Below are positions 7,952-17,064 of a stretch of 64,000 nucleotides of DNA, one piece after another (position 1 is the first letter of the stretch; each line of letters starts with the position of its first letter). Origin of the DNA: CAVUDO01 sp963740255 (lineage in GTDB: Bacteria; Actinomycetota; Actinomycetes; Mycobacteriales; Cryptosporangiaceae); contig CAVUDO010000002.1 in assembly GCA_963740255.1 (NCBI GenBank), positions 558,001 through 622,000 of the forward strand. The letters run 5' to 3'. The notes below the pieces were generated by a model. The model did no database searches, was not told where the DNA came from, and was given only the letters and a program-made list of their open reading frames with translations. A program made the position numbers and the translations under genes.

Positions 7952-9522
7952 ACGACCGTCCTGGCCGCCCCGGCCGCCCCCCGCGGCCCGGCGGCGACGC
8001 CCGCGGTGCCGACCCCGCCGGCCGCGGTCCCCGCCGGGGTGGCGACTCCCGTCGCGCCGACGCCTCGCGGGGCACCAGCAGCCCCGGCCGCGGCAGCTCC
8101 CCGAACGACACGGGGCGGACCAGGCGGGAGTGGGGGACGTACAAGAAGCCCGAGCCCGACGCCGCCCGGCGCGCGGCGTTCGACACGCTCGTCGCGGTCG
8201 TCTCCCGCGACGCGTACGCCAACCTGCTGCTGCCGCCGATGCTGGCCGAACGCCGCATCACCGGGCGGGACGCGGCGTTCGCCACCGAGCTGGCCTACGG
8301 CACACTGCGCGCCCAGGGCACCCTCGACGCGGTGCTGGCCGCCTGCAGCAGCCGTCCGTTGGGTCAGGTCGATCCGCGGGTGCTGGCCATGCTGCGTCTC
8401 GGCGCGTACCAGCTGCTCCGGATGCGGGTGCCCGACCACGCCGCGGTCTCGGCCACGGTCGAGGTGGCCCGGGTGGCGCTCACCGACGGCCCTGCCCGGT
8501 TCGTCAACGCGGTGCTGCGGCGGGTCGCCGAACGGGACGAGCAGGCGTGGCTGGCCGAAGTGCTGCCCGACCGGGACGCCGACCCGGTGGCGTACCTGGC
8601 GGTAAAGCACTCGCACCCGGAGTGGATCGTCCGGGCGTTCGCCGACGCGTCGGGGGAGAGCCCGGCGGCTCTCGCCGTGGACGGGTCCCGAACCGAGGCG
8701 GCGCTGGCTGCCGACAACGACCGGCCGGTCACCCACCTCGCCGCCCGACCGGGCCGCGTCGACCGGGACGTGCTGGCCGCGGAGGTGGGCGGCAGCCCCG
8801 GACCGTGGTCGCCCTACGCCGTGGCGCTGGCCGGCGGCGACCCCGGACAGCTGGCGGCGGTCGCCGACGGGCGGGCGCATGTCCAGGACGAGGGCAGCCA
8901 GCTCGTCGCCGCGGCGCTGGTCGAGGCCCCGGTCGACGGCACCGACGAGCGCTGGCTGGACCTGTGCGCCGGACCTGGAGGAAAGGCCGGCCTGCTCGCG
9001 GCGCTGGCCGCCGGTCGGGGCGCGCGGCTGGTGGCCGTGGAGATCGCCGGCCATCGCGCGGAACTGGTGGCCCGCGCGCTGCAAGGCTTCGACGTGGAAC
9101 TGATCACCGCGGACGGCCGCGAGGTCGGCGCGCATCCCGGCCTGCCCGAGGGCGGGTTCGACCGGGTGCTGGTGGACGCGCCGTGCACCGGGCTGGGTGC
9201 GCTGCGCAGGCGTCCGGAGTCGCGCTGGCGGCGCCAGCCCACCGACATCCCGGCGCTGACGAAGTTGCAGCGCGAGCTGCTCACAGCGGCGCTGCGGGCC
9301 GTGCGCCCCGGCGGCGTGGTCCTCTACGCCACCTGCTCACCGCACCTGGCCGAAACCCGGGTGACCGTCGCCGACGTCCTCCGGCGCAGCGGAGCCGAGC
9401 AGCTCGACGCCCGGCTGTTGCTGCCCGGGGTGGACGACCTCGGCAGCGGCCCTGGGGTGCAGCTCTGGCCGCACCTGCACGGCACGGACGCGATGTTCCT
9501 CGCGGCGCTGCGTCGCCCGTAG
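7948..9522 (+). CDS. rsmB: 16S rRNA (cytosine-967-C5)-methyltransferase, RsmB/Fmu family
   Basis: A SAM-dependent m5C RNA methyltransferase of 524 residues. Residues 1-60 are a low-complexity Arg/Gly/Pro/Ser-rich tail. Residues 65-200 form a NusB-like RNA-binding domain. The C-terminal Rossmann domain has DLCAGPGGKAGLLAAL (SAM-binding motif I), VLVDAPCTGLGALRRRPE (motif IV, PCT cysteine) and YATCSPHLAET (motif VI, catalytic cysteine). The ATG at 7948 overlaps the fmt stop, implying coupled translation. The disordered tail is longer than in enterobacterial RsmB but is usual in actinobacteria. Confidence 0.93.
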   Translation: MNDRPGRPGRPPRPGGDARGADPAGRGPRRGGDSRRADASRGTSSPGRGSSPNDTGRTRREWGTYKKPEPDAARRAAFDTLVAVVSRDAYANLLLPPMLAERRITGRDAAFATELAYGTLRAQGTLDAVLAACSSRPLGQVDPRVLAMLRLGAYQLLRMRVPDHAAVSATVEVARVALTDGPARFVNAVLRRVAERDEQAWLAEVLPDRDADPVAYLAVKHSHPEWIVRAFADASGESPAALAVDGSRTEAALAADNDRPVTHLAARPGRVDRDVLAAEVGGSPGPWSPYAVALAGGDPGQLAAVADGRAHVQDEGSQLVAAALVEAPVDGTDERWLDLCAGPGGKAGLLAALAAGRGARLVAVEIAGHRAELVARALQGFDVELITADGREVGAHPGLPEGGFDRVLVDAPCTGLGALRRRPESRWRRQPTDIPALTKLQRELLTAALRAVRPGGVVLYATCSPHLAETRVTVADVLRRSGAEQLDARLLLPGVDDLGSGPGVQLWPHLHGTDAMFLAALRRP

Positions 9523-9562
9523 CCCGTTCGCCCCGATCCGGGTCAGGGCTTCCCCGGACGCA

Positions 9563-9568
9563 TAGACT
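9563..9568 (+). promoter_or_regulatory. Candidate -10 box of a leaderless rpe transcript
   Basis: TAGACT lies 8 nt before the rpe GTG. No ribosome-binding site precedes the start. Confidence 0.45.
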
Positions 9569-9576
9569 CGGCGGCC

Positions 9577-10254
9577 GTGGACATCTATGTCGCGCCGAGC
9601 ATCCTCGCCGCCGACTTCGTCCACCTCGCGGACGAGGTGGACGCGGTGGCCGGCGCCGACTGGCTGCACGTCGACGTCATGGACTACCACTTCGTGCCGA
9701 ACCTCACGCTGGGACTGCCGGTCGTGGAGGGCCTGCTGAAGGTCACCGCGATCCCGTTGGACTGCCACCTGATGATCGCCGACCCGGCCCGGTGGGCACC
9801 CGACTACGCCGACGCTGGTGCGCGCAACGTCACCATCCACGCCGAGGCCACCGACGACCCCGTTGCCGTCGCCCGCGACCTGCGGGCGGCCGGTGCGCTG
9901 GCCGGTCTGGCGCTCAAGCCGGGCACGCCGCTCGAGCCGTACCTGGAGATTCTCCGCGCGTTCGACACGCTGCTGGTGATGACGGTGGAACCCGGCTTCG
10001 GGGGGCAGGAGTTCATCGCCGAGGTACTGCCGAAGGTGCGGGAGGCACGCCGACGGGTGGAGACCGGCCACCTCGACCTGCGGATCGAGGTCGACGGCGG
10101 CGTCACCGCCGACACCATCGCGGCCGCGGCCGCGGCCGGCGCGGACACGTTCGTCGCCGGCTCCTCGGTGTACGGCGCGGACGACCCGGCCCGCGCGGTG
10201 GCGGCCCTCCGCGAGGCGGCCCGAGCCGCGTCCACGGCGGCGACCGGGCCGTGA
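9577..10254 (+). CDS. rpe: Ribulose-phosphate 3-epimerase
   Basis: Interconverts ribulose-5-phosphate and xylulose-5-phosphate in the pentose phosphate pathway. It is a TIM barrel of 225 residues with APSILAADF at the N terminus. The metal and catalytic motifs HVDVMDYHFVPNLTLG and LDCHLMI, the loop MTVEPGFGGQEF and the phosphate-binding IEVDGGVTADT are all present. Ribulose-5-phosphate is also the substrate of ribBA further downstream. The gene ends by overlapping the GTG of the response regulator. Confidence 0.95.
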   Translation: MDIYVAPSILAADFVHLADEVDAVAGADWLHVDVMDYHFVPNLTLGLPVVEGLLKVTAIPLDCHLMIADPARWAPDYADAGARNVTIHAEATDDPVAVARDLRAAGALAGLALKPGTPLEPYLEILRAFDTLLVMTVEPGFGGQEFIAEVLPKVREARRRVETGHLDLRIEVDGGVTADTIAAAAAAGADTFVAGSSVYGADDPARAVAALREAARAASTAATGP

Positions 10255-11333
10255 CCGGTGACCGCGAGGGGCTGGTGCTCGTCGTCGACGACGATGCGGA
10301 CATCGCGCGCTTCATCGAGATGAACCTGCGCTTCGAGGGGTTCGACGTGGTCATCGCGCACGACGCCCACGAGGCGCTCACCGCGATCGAGTACCACCGG
10401 CCCGACCTCGTCCTGCTGGACGTGATGATGCCGCGGGTGGACGGCATCGAGCTGTGTCGCCAACTGCGCGCCGACCCGATGACCTCCTCGCTGCCGATCA
10501 TCATGCTGACCGCGAAGAGCCTCTCGGCCGACAAGGTGCTCGGCCTCACCGCGGGCGCCGACGACTACATCATCAAGCCGTTCGACACCCTCGAACTGCT
10601 CGCCCGGGTCCGTTCCACCCTCCGCCGCAACCGCGAGATGCGGGACGTGTCGCCGCTGACGGGCCTGCCCGGCAACACCCGCATCCTGAACGAGATCGCC
10701 GCCCGCTTCGCCGGTCACAACGCGGGGGGACCGGAGTACGCGGTCTGCTACGTCGACCTGGACAACTTCAAGACCGTCAACGACGTCTACGGATTCCTCC
10801 GGGGCGACCAGATGATCAGCGCGCTCGCCCGGGCGCTACGGACGTCCGTCGTCGCGGTGCAGGCGCCGCCGGCCTTCCTCGGCCACATCGGCGGCGACGA
10901 CTTCCTGGTGGTGTGCACACCCGAGCAGGTGGGGCCCGTCACCGCCCGGACCATCACCCTGTTCGACCAGGCCAGCGCCCGGCTGTACGAGCCCGCCGAC
11001 GTCGAGCGCGGCTACTTCGAGGTCGTCGACCGGCAGGGCCGGCTCCGCCGGCACGGACCTCTCACCGTCTCGATCGGCGTGGCCCTGTCGACCCAGCGGG
11101 TGTTCACCGACCACCGCGAGGTGGTGGCCGTGGCCAGTGAGATGAAGCAGGTGGCCAAGCGCAGCCCGGGTTCGGTGGTGGCGGTAGACCGGCGCCGCGA
11201 CCGTGCGCCCGGCCGCGGCCCCGCCGCCCGCCACAGCGGCCCGATCCCGCGACTGGACGCCTCGTTGCCCCCCGGGTTGCCCACCGACCGTGATGTGCAT
11301 CGCACCGAGACGACATCGGTCGGCGACGCGTGA
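10251..11333 (+). CDS. Response regulator with receiver and GGDEF domains
   Basis: A 360-residue two-domain signalling protein. Residues 5-125 are a receiver domain with the acidic DDD pocket, phospho-acceptor Asp in LVLLDVMMP, and conserved Lys in IIKPFD. Residues 130-300 are a diguanylate-cyclase-type domain (SPLTGLPGN and DLDNFKTVNDVYGF), with GGDDF in place of GGDEF. No RxxD inhibitory site is visible five residues upstream. The Asp-for-Glu change leaves activity uncertain. The final 60 residues are a Pro/Arg-rich tail. The GTG at 10251 overlaps the rpe stop. No partner histidine kinase is nearby. Confidence 0.88.
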   Translation: MTGDREGLVLVVDDDADIARFIEMNLRFEGFDVVIAHDAHEALTAIEYHRPDLVLLDVMMPRVDGIELCRQLRADPMTSSLPIIMLTAKSLSADKVLGLTAGADDYIIKPFDTLELLARVRSTLRRNREMRDVSPLTGLPGNTRILNEIAARFAGHNAGGPEYAVCYVDLDNFKTVNDVYGFLRGDQMISALARALRTSVVAVQAPPAFLGHIGGDDFLVVCTPEQVGPVTARTITLFDQASARLYEPADVERGYFEVVDRQGRLRRHGPLTVSIGVALSTQRVFTDHREVVAVASEMKQVAKRSPGSVVAVDRRRDRAPGRGPAARHSGPIPRLDASLPPGLPTDRDVHRTETTSVGDA

Positions 11334-11382
11334 CAGACTCGGTCCAGACAGTGTCGACCCGTCAGGTCGGCACAGCAGTACG

Positions 11383-11510
11383 CGCGCTCCGGGGTCGGTG
11401 AAACTCCGAACCGGCGGTGACAGTCCGCGACCCGACCGCAGCCAGCGGCCGGTTGACCCGGTGGAACTCCGGGACCGACGGTGAAAGTCCGGATGGGAGG
11501 AGGCGCGCGG
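11383..11510 (+). promoter_or_regulatory. FMN riboswitch (RFN element)
   Basis: The FMN aptamer consensus is seen in order: GGGGTCGGTGAAACTCC, CCGGCGGTGACAGTCCGCGA, GGTTGACCCGGTGGAACTCC, and CCGACGGTGAAAGTCCGGATG, closing with GGAGGAGGCGCGCG. It lies in the 278-nt leader of ribD and should switch the rib operon off when FMN is abundant. Downstream, GGCGCGCGGGC (near 11502) can pair with the GCCCGCCCGCGCC stretch near 11545, giving a possible terminator-type expression platform. Confidence 0.95.
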
Positions 11511-11611
11511 GCTGAACCGGCGCGCCGTGTCCGCTGCGGTGTCGCCCGCCCGCGCCTTGCCCGCACCATCGCGCCCCGCGGCGCTCGTACGAACCGGGCA
11601 GGAGGGCCGCG

Positions 11612-12685
11612 GTGGACAGCGCAGGGCGTGAGGCCGCGGCGATGCGCCGCGCGGTCGACCTTGCCGCGACGGCCCTCGGCCGCACCAGCCCGAACCCGGT
11701 CGTCGGCTGCGTGGTCCTGGATTCTTCCGGCGAGCTGGTGGGGGAGGGCTTCCACGCGTACGCCGGTGGGCCGCACGCCGAGGTGGTGGCACTGGCCGCG
11801 GCCGGTGACCGTGCCCGCGGCGGCACCGCCCTGGTGACTCTGGAGCCCTGCGCCCACACGGGCCGCACCGGGCCGTGCGCCGAGGCTCTCCTCGCCGCCG
11901 GCATCGCCCGCGTCGTCGTCGCCGTTCCCGATCCCGACCCGGTGGCGTCGGGGGGTACGGCGGTGCTGGGCCGCGCCGGCGTCGACGTCGAGGTGGGGTT
12001 GCTCGCAGCCGAGGCGACCGCCGGCAACCTCGCCTGGCTCACCGCCGTGCGGCGCGGGCGTCCATTCGTGACGTGGAAGTTCGCGGCCACGCTGGACGGG
12101 CGGTCGGCGGCAGCGGACGGGACCAGCCGGTGGATCACCGGCCCGGCAGCCCGCACCGACGTGCACCGGCTGCGTGCGGCCGTCGACACCGTCGTCGCCG
12201 GGATCGGCACCGTGCTGGCCGACGACCCCGCGCTCACCGTCCGGCTGGACGACTTCGACGGTGCCCAGCCGCTCCGGGTCGTGGTCGACAGCCACGGCCG
12301 CACCCCGGCCACCGCGCGGGTACGCACGGATGACACCGGGCCGGTGTGGGTGGCCACCGCGGCCGAGGTGGGCTCGACCCCGGACGACCGGGTCGACCTG
12401 GCCAAGCTGCTCACCGAGCTGTACGCGCGCGGGAGCCGCTCGGTGCTGCTCGAAGGCGGGCCGACGCTGGCCGGGGCGTTCCTGGCCGGGGGGTTCGTCG
12501 ACCGGGTGGTCGCCTACGTGGCGCCCGCCCTGCTCGGCGCCGGCCCCGCGGCGCTGTCCGGCACGGGAATCACCACCGTCGACGGCGCGCTGAGGCTGGA
12601 GGTGGCGGACGTGGCCCGGATCGGCACCGACCTCCGCATCAGCGGCACCCCGACCGCCCCGCCCGCGAAGCAGGAAGAGGTCTGA
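11612..12685 (+). CDS. ribD: Riboflavin biosynthesis deaminase/reductase
   Basis: A bifunctional enzyme of 357 residues. The N-terminal zinc deaminase acts on the pyrimidine intermediate, with PHAEVVAL and EPCAHTGRTGPC supplying the zinc ligands. The C-terminal NADPH reductase starts near residue 150, with TWKFAATLDGRSAA and LLEGGPTLAGAFL. The GTG at 11612 has a good GGAGG at 11601-11605. It is the first gene after the FMN riboswitch and sits 1 nt before ribE, so the cluster ribD-ribE-ribBA-ribH is probably one FMN-controlled operon. Confidence 0.96.
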   Translation: MDSAGREAAAMRRAVDLAATALGRTSPNPVVGCVVLDSSGELVGEGFHAYAGGPHAEVVALAAAGDRARGGTALVTLEPCAHTGRTGPCAEALLAAGIARVVVAVPDPDPVASGGTAVLGRAGVDVEVGLLAAEATAGNLAWLTAVRRGRPFVTWKFAATLDGRSAAADGTSRWITGPAARTDVHRLRAAVDTVVAGIGTVLADDPALTVRLDDFDGAQPLRVVVDSHGRTPATARVRTDDTGPVWVATAAEVGSTPDDRVDLAKLLTELYARGSRSVLLEGGPTLAGAFLAGGFVDRVVAYVAPALLGAGPAALSGTGITTVDGALRLEVADVARIGTDLRISGTPTAPPAKQEEV

Positions 12686-12686
12686 C

Positions 12687-13295
12687 ATGTTCACCGGCAT
12701 CGTCGAGGAACTGGGGCAGCTCGTCGAGGTCACCGACCTGGCGAATGCCGTCCGCCTGACCGTGCGCGGTCAGCGGGTCACCGCCGACGCCCGAACCGGC
12801 GACTCGATCGCCGTCAACGGCGTCTGCCTGACCGTGGTCGCGGTGTCCGGCGACCGGTTCACCGCGGACGTGATGCGGGAGACCCTCGACCGCTCCAGCC
12901 TCGGCGTGCTGACCCGGGGCTCCCCGGTCAACCTCGAACGCGCCGCGACGCTGGCGACCCGGATGGGCGGCCACCTCGTCCAGGGACACGTCGACGCCAC
13001 CGGTGCGGTGGTGGAGCGCCGTCCGGACGAGCACTGGGAGGTGGTCCGGTTCACCCTCCCGCCGCCGCTCGCGCGCTACGTGGTGGAGAAGGGGTCGATC
13101 GCCGTGGACGGGGTGTCGCTGACCGTGAGCGCGGTGGGCGGGGACTTCTTCGAGGCCGGCCTGATCCCGACCACGCTTGCCCAGACCACGCTCGGCCAGG
13201 CCGGGCCAGGCGCACCGGTGAACCTGGAGGTGGACGTGATCGCCAAGTACGTCGAGAAGCTGGTGAGCCCGGCCGGGGCCGAGGAGCGGGCGTGA
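12687..13295 (+). CDS. ribE: Riboflavin synthase alpha chain
   Basis: Dismutates two 6,7-dimethyl-8-ribityllumazine molecules to riboflavin. The 202 residues form two similar barrel repeats. The first starts MFTGIVEELGQL and the second near residue 98 with MGGHLVQGHVDATG. Family motifs NGVCLTV and DGVSLTV occur once in each repeat. It begins immediately after ribD and is followed by ribBA. Some organisms call this gene ribC. Confidence 0.95.
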   Translation: MFTGIVEELGQLVEVTDLANAVRLTVRGQRVTADARTGDSIAVNGVCLTVVAVSGDRFTADVMRETLDRSSLGVLTRGSPVNLERAATLATRMGGHLVQGHVDATGAVVERRPDEHWEVVRFTLPPPLARYVVEKGSIAVDGVSLTVSAVGGDFFEAGLIPTTLAQTTLGQAGPGAPVNLEVDVIAKYVEKLVSPAGAEERA

Positions 13296-13359
13296 CAGGG
13301 CTCCGGGGGCGAACCCGACCTGTGGCGGGGCCGGGGCAGGCGCGGCCGGGGGTGGGCGG

Positions 13360-14658
13360 ATGAGGACTTTCGGGACGATCGAGCAGGCGGTGGCCGACAT
13401 CGCGGCCGGCCGCGCGGTGGTCGTCGTCGACGACGAGGACCGCGAGAACGAGGGCGACCTGATCTTCGCCGCGGCCCTGGCCACCCCCGAACTTCTCGCG
13501 TTCACCATCCGCCACACGTCCGGCGTCGTGTGCGTGCCGGTCACGGACTACGACGCCGACCGGCTGGAACTGCCGCCTATGTACCACACCAACCAGGACC
13601 GCAAGGGCACGGCGTACACGGTCTCGGTCGACGCCCGGGAGGGGACGACCACGGGCATCTCGGCGGCCGAACGCGCGCTCACCATCGCGTTGCTGGGCAA
13701 CCGGGCCACCGGCCCGCACCAGTTCACCCGACCCGGTCACGTGTTCCCGCTGCGCGCCCGCAAGGGCGGGGTGCTGCGCCGCCCCGGGCACACCGAGGCT
13801 GCCGTGGACCTGGCCCGGATGGCCGGGCTGCACCCGGCCGGGGCGCTCTGCGAGATCGTCAACGACGACGGCACCATGTCCCGGCTGCCCGAGCTGGAGA
13901 TCTTCGCCAAGGAACACGGCCTGACGCTGATCACGATCGCCGACCTGATCGCCTACCGGCGGCGGTACGAGAAGCAGGTCGAGCGGGTGGCCGAAGCCCG
14001 GATCCCCACCGCGCACGGCACGTTCCTCGCCATCGGCTACCGCAGCACCTTCGACGGCGCCGAGCACATCGCGCTGGTCGGGGGCGGGATCGGCCTCGCC
14101 GCTCCCGACGGGCACGAGGACGTGCTGGTGCGGGTGCATTCGGAATGCCTGACCGGTGACGTCTTCGGCTCCCGGCGGTGCGACTGTGGGCCGCAGCTCG
14201 ACGCGGCGCTGGCGGCCGTAGCGGCCGAGGGACGCGGCGTCGTGCTCTACGTCCGGGGGCACGAGGGTCGGGGGATCGGCCTGTTGCACAAGCTTCAGGC
14301 CTACCAGCTGCAGGACGCCGGGGCCGACACCGTGGACGCGAACCTGGAGCTGGGCCTGCCGGCCGACGCCCGGGACTACGGGACCGGCGCCCAGATCCTG
14401 GTCGACCTTGGCATCCGCTCGATGCGGCTGCTCACCAACAACCCCGCCAAACGCGCCGGGCTGGAGGGCTACGGCCTGTCCGTGGTCGGCCGGGTGCCGC
14501 TGCCGAGTCACGCCCACCCGGAGAACCTGCGCTACCTGCGCACGAAACGCGACCGGATGGGCCACGAGTTCACCGACCTGCCGGACGACCTGGTCACCGG
14601 GGCCATCGTTACCGACGAGCGCGACGAGCCCGGTTCGACGCGGGAGGCCGGGGCATGA
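13360..14658 (+). CDS. ribBA: 3,4-dihydroxy-2-butanone-4-phosphate synthase / GTP cyclohydrolase II
   Basis: A fusion of the two enzymes that make the riboflavin precursors from ribulose-5-phosphate and GTP, 432 residues. The RibB half (1-205) has DDEDRENEGDLIFAA, the acidic loop that binds the metal, and RPGHVFPL and GHTEAAVDL. The RibA half has zinc ligands in CLTGDVFGSRRCDC (about 263-276), then YVRGHEGRGIGL and LLTNNPAK. Both halves look intact. A GGTGGGCGG-type site precedes the ATG. It lies between ribE and ribH. Confidence 0.96.
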   Translation: MRTFGTIEQAVADIAAGRAVVVVDDEDRENEGDLIFAAALATPELLAFTIRHTSGVVCVPVTDYDADRLELPPMYHTNQDRKGTAYTVSVDAREGTTTGISAAERALTIALLGNRATGPHQFTRPGHVFPLRARKGGVLRRPGHTEAAVDLARMAGLHPAGALCEIVNDDGTMSRLPELEIFAKEHGLTLITIADLIAYRRRYEKQVERVAEARIPTAHGTFLAIGYRSTFDGAEHIALVGGGIGLAAPDGHEDVLVRVHSECLTGDVFGSRRCDCGPQLDAALAAVAAEGRGVVLYVRGHEGRGIGLLHKLQAYQLQDAGADTVDANLELGLPADARDYGTGAQILVDLGIRSMRLLTNNPAKRAGLEGYGLSVVGRVPLPSHAHPENLRYLRTKRDRMGHEFTDLPDDLVTGAIVTDERDEPGSTREAGA

Positions 14659-14686
14659 ACGCACACACCGACGAAGGGCAGGTCCG

Positions 14687-15186
14687 ATGAGCGGCACCGG
14701 CGCACCCGATCCCGAGGTCGTCCAGGCGGCGGGGTTGCGGCTCGGGGTGGTCGCCACCCGCTGGCACGCCGAGATCAGCGAGGCGTTGCTGGCGGCCGCG
14801 TTGAGGTCGGCGAAGGCGGCGGGGTCACCGACGTGGTCACCGAGCGGGTGTCGGGCGCCGTGGAGTTGTCCGTCGTGGCGCAGGAGCTGGCCCGGCACTG
14901 CGACGCGGTGGTGGCGCTGGGCGCGGTGATCCGTGGCGGCACGCCGCACTTCGAGTACGTCTGCGACGCGGTGACCGCCGGCCTGACCAGGGTTGCCCTC
15001 GACGAGGGCACTCCCGTCGGCAACGGTGTGCTGACCTGCCACACCGAGGAGGAGGCGCGGGAACGGGCCGGCCTGCCCGGCAGCACCGAGGACAAGGGCG
15101 GCCAGGCCGTGGTCGCCGCGCTCGACGCCGCGCTGGCACTGCGCCGGCTGCGCGAGCCGCCGCAGCGGATGGGTTTCTCCTCCTGA
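14687..15186 (+). pseudogene. ribH: 6,7-dimethyl-8-ribityllumazine synthase with one frameshift
   Basis: Lumazine synthase, condensing the ribD product with dihydroxybutanone phosphate. The first frame (14687 to about 14820) gives GLRLGVVATRWHAEISEALL. The rest (about 14823-15186) is one frame over and gives TDVVTERVSGAVELSVVAQ, ALGAVIRGGTPHFEYVCD and EGTPVGNGVLT, all family hallmarks. Adding one G to the GGGG run near 14820 joins them as a 166-residue protein of normal length. Because the pathway is otherwise complete and essential, a sequencing error is likely. The gene lies last in the rib operon. Confidence 0.85.
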
Positions 15187-15233
15187 GCCGAATCGATTTC
15201 GGGCTGGGCGACGCCGGCTGGCAGGATCGGGGC

Positions 15234-15497
15234 ATGAAGACCTTCGACGGACTGTTCGCGGAGCTCTCGGCGAAGGTCGCGGCCGGCGCGACGGGGTCCG
15301 GCACGGTGGCGGCGGTCGAGGCAGGTGTGCATGCCGTGGGCAAGAAGGTGGTCGAGGAGGCCGCCGAGGTGTGGATGGCCGCCGAGCACGAGTCGCCGGC
15401 ACGGACCGCCGAGGAGATCTCCCAGCTTCTCTACCAGGTCCAGGTGCTGATGCTCGCCCGCGGGCTCTCTCTCGAGGACGTCTACACCCACCTGTAG
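15234..15497 (+). CDS. hisE: Phosphoribosyl-ATP diphosphatase
   Basis: Second step of histidine biosynthesis: hydrolyses phosphoribosyl-ATP to phosphoribosyl-AMP. An 87-residue all-alpha MazG-fold protein with KKVVEEAAEVWMAA and AEEISQLLYQVQVLML, carrying the Glu residues that bind metal. It precedes hisG by 80 nt, the usual actinobacterial hisE-hisG pair. Confidence 0.93.
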   Translation: MKTFDGLFAELSAKVAAGATGSGTVAAVEAGVHAVGKKVVEEAAEVWMAAEHESPARTAEEISQLLYQVQVLMLARGLSLEDVYTHL

Positions 15498-15577
15498 GCG
15501 GCGAACACGTAACGCGCCGCCGGCCGCCCGAGCCCCGCACGTCGACCTGCTCCAGACACCAGGAAGGCCACACCCGC

Positions 15578-16423
15578 ATGCTGCGCATCGCCGTCCCGAA
15601 CAAGGGATCGCTGTCCGAGCCGGCGGCCACGATGCTCGCCGAGGCCGGGCTACCGGCAGCGCACCGACCATCGGGAGCTGGTGCTGGCCGACCCGGAGAA
15701 CGAGGTCGAGTTCTTCTACCTGCGACCGCGGGACATCGCCGTCTACGTCGGCTCCGGCGACCTCGACCTCGGGATCACCGGCCGTGACCTGCTGCTGGAC
15801 AGCGAGGCTCCCGCGGACGAGCTGCTGGCCCTGGACTTCGGCGCGTCGACGTTCCGGTTCGCGGCCCGCCCCGGCACGGTCGTCGACGGTGCGACCTGGC
15901 CGGCCGCCGGGTCGCGACTTCCTACGCGGGACTGGTCACCGCCCACCTGGCCGGCCGGGGGATGACCGCGGACGTGATCCGACTGGATGGTGCGGTGGAG
16001 ACCGCCGTGCAGCTCGGATTGGCCGACGTGATCGCCGACGTCGTCTCCACCGGGACCACGCTGCGCCAGCAGGGCCTGGAGGAGGTGGGAGAGCCGATAC
16101 TGCGTTCCGAGGCGGTACTGATCCGGCGCCGCCGCGGTGGGGCGAACGGTCGCGTCGACCAACTGGTCCGGCGCCTGCAGGGTGTGCTGGTCGCCCGGCG
16201 CTACGTGATGCTGGCCTACGACGTGAAGGTCGAGCAGATCGAGGAGGCGTGTGCCCTGACGCCGGGGATCGAGTCGCCGACGATCTCGCCGCTGCACCGG
16301 GCGGGCTGGGTCGCCGTGCAGGCGATGGTCCTCCGCTCCGAGACCAACCGGGTCATGGACGCGCTCTACGAGCTCGGGGCGCGGGGGATTCTCATCACCA
16401 CCATCCACGCCTGCCGTCTGTAG
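15578..16423 (+). pseudogene. hisG: ATP phosphoribosyltransferase (long form) with two frameshifts
   Basis: First, feedback-regulated enzyme of histidine synthesis. Three consecutive pieces in shifting frames cover a full HisG. The start is MLRIAVPNKGSLSEPAATML, the middle is ELVLADPENEVEFFYLRPRD and SGDLDLGITGRDLLL, and the end is RVATSYAGLVTAHLAG plus the regulatory C-terminal domain ending ILITTIHACRL. An extra G near 15647 (CCGGGCTA) and a missing base near 15886 (GGTGCGACC) account for the shifts. They cancel, giving 281 residues, normal for long-form HisG. Either sequencing error or a real lesion causing histidine auxotrophy. Confidence 0.85.
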
Positions 16424-16497
16424 TGGGCGGCCCGATCAAACGTAAGGTGAATCCCCTTGGATTAGGCTGGCCGGCGAGAATGGCATGGGAGGTGGGT

Positions 16498-17001
16498 GTG
16501 GCTGAGGACGGGTCGGTGGTTCGGCCGGGTGAGGTCGTGCCGGGTGGGGTGGTGCGGGCGAGGCCGCGGCGCGTGCGGGTGGCGTGCTGGATCGCCGCGG
16601 TCTGCATCGTCGCGGTCTTCTCCGCCATCGCCACGGCCCTGCGGGGGCCGACCGATGCCACCGGTGCCGGTGGCGTGTTCGGTATCGGCGACCAGATCGC
16701 CATGGTGGTGCTGGGGCTCTTCCTCGCCGGCGGCATCCTGGCCTTCGCCCGGCCACGCGTGGAAGCGGACATCCGAGGCATCCGGGTCCGGAACGTGGTG
16801 GGCCGCTACACGCTGCCGTGGGGCATCGTGCGGGCCGTGCGGTTCGACGACGGGGCCTCCTGCGCGAGCCTGGAGCTGGCCGACGACGACACGGTCGCGC
16901 TGATGGCGATCCAGGCGGTCGATCGGGAACCTGCCGTCGCGGCGGTGCGCGGCCTTCGGGCGCTGCTGGCCGAGGCCCGGGCCCGCCAGGAGGGCGCCTA
17001 G
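16498..17001 (+). CDS. Membrane protein with bacterial PH domain
   Basis: A 167-residue protein. Two transmembrane helices lie near residues 22-45 and 54-74 (MVVLGLFLAGGILAFARP). A soluble part with the pattern EADIRGIRVRNVVGRYTLPW then resembles the small bacterial PH domain family. Function is not known. I chose the GTG at 16498 because GGGAGG at 16487-16492 is well spaced for it; an in-frame ATG at 16480 would add six residues. TAGGCT at 16463-16468 may be its -10 box. It follows hisG by 74 nt. Confidence 0.75.
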   Translation: MAEDGSVVRPGEVVPGGVVRARPRRVRVACWIAAVCIVAVFSAIATALRGPTDATGAGGVFGIGDQIAMVVLGLFLAGGILAFARPRVEADIRGIRVRNVVGRYTLPWGIVRAVRFDDGASCASLELADDDTVALMAIQAVDREPAVAAVRGLRALLAEARARQEGA

Positions 17002-17064
17002 AACGACCGTTGTCCCGGCTCCGTCCGCCTGGCCGCAGGCCCCGGCGGGTTTGGTGTTCGCGGC

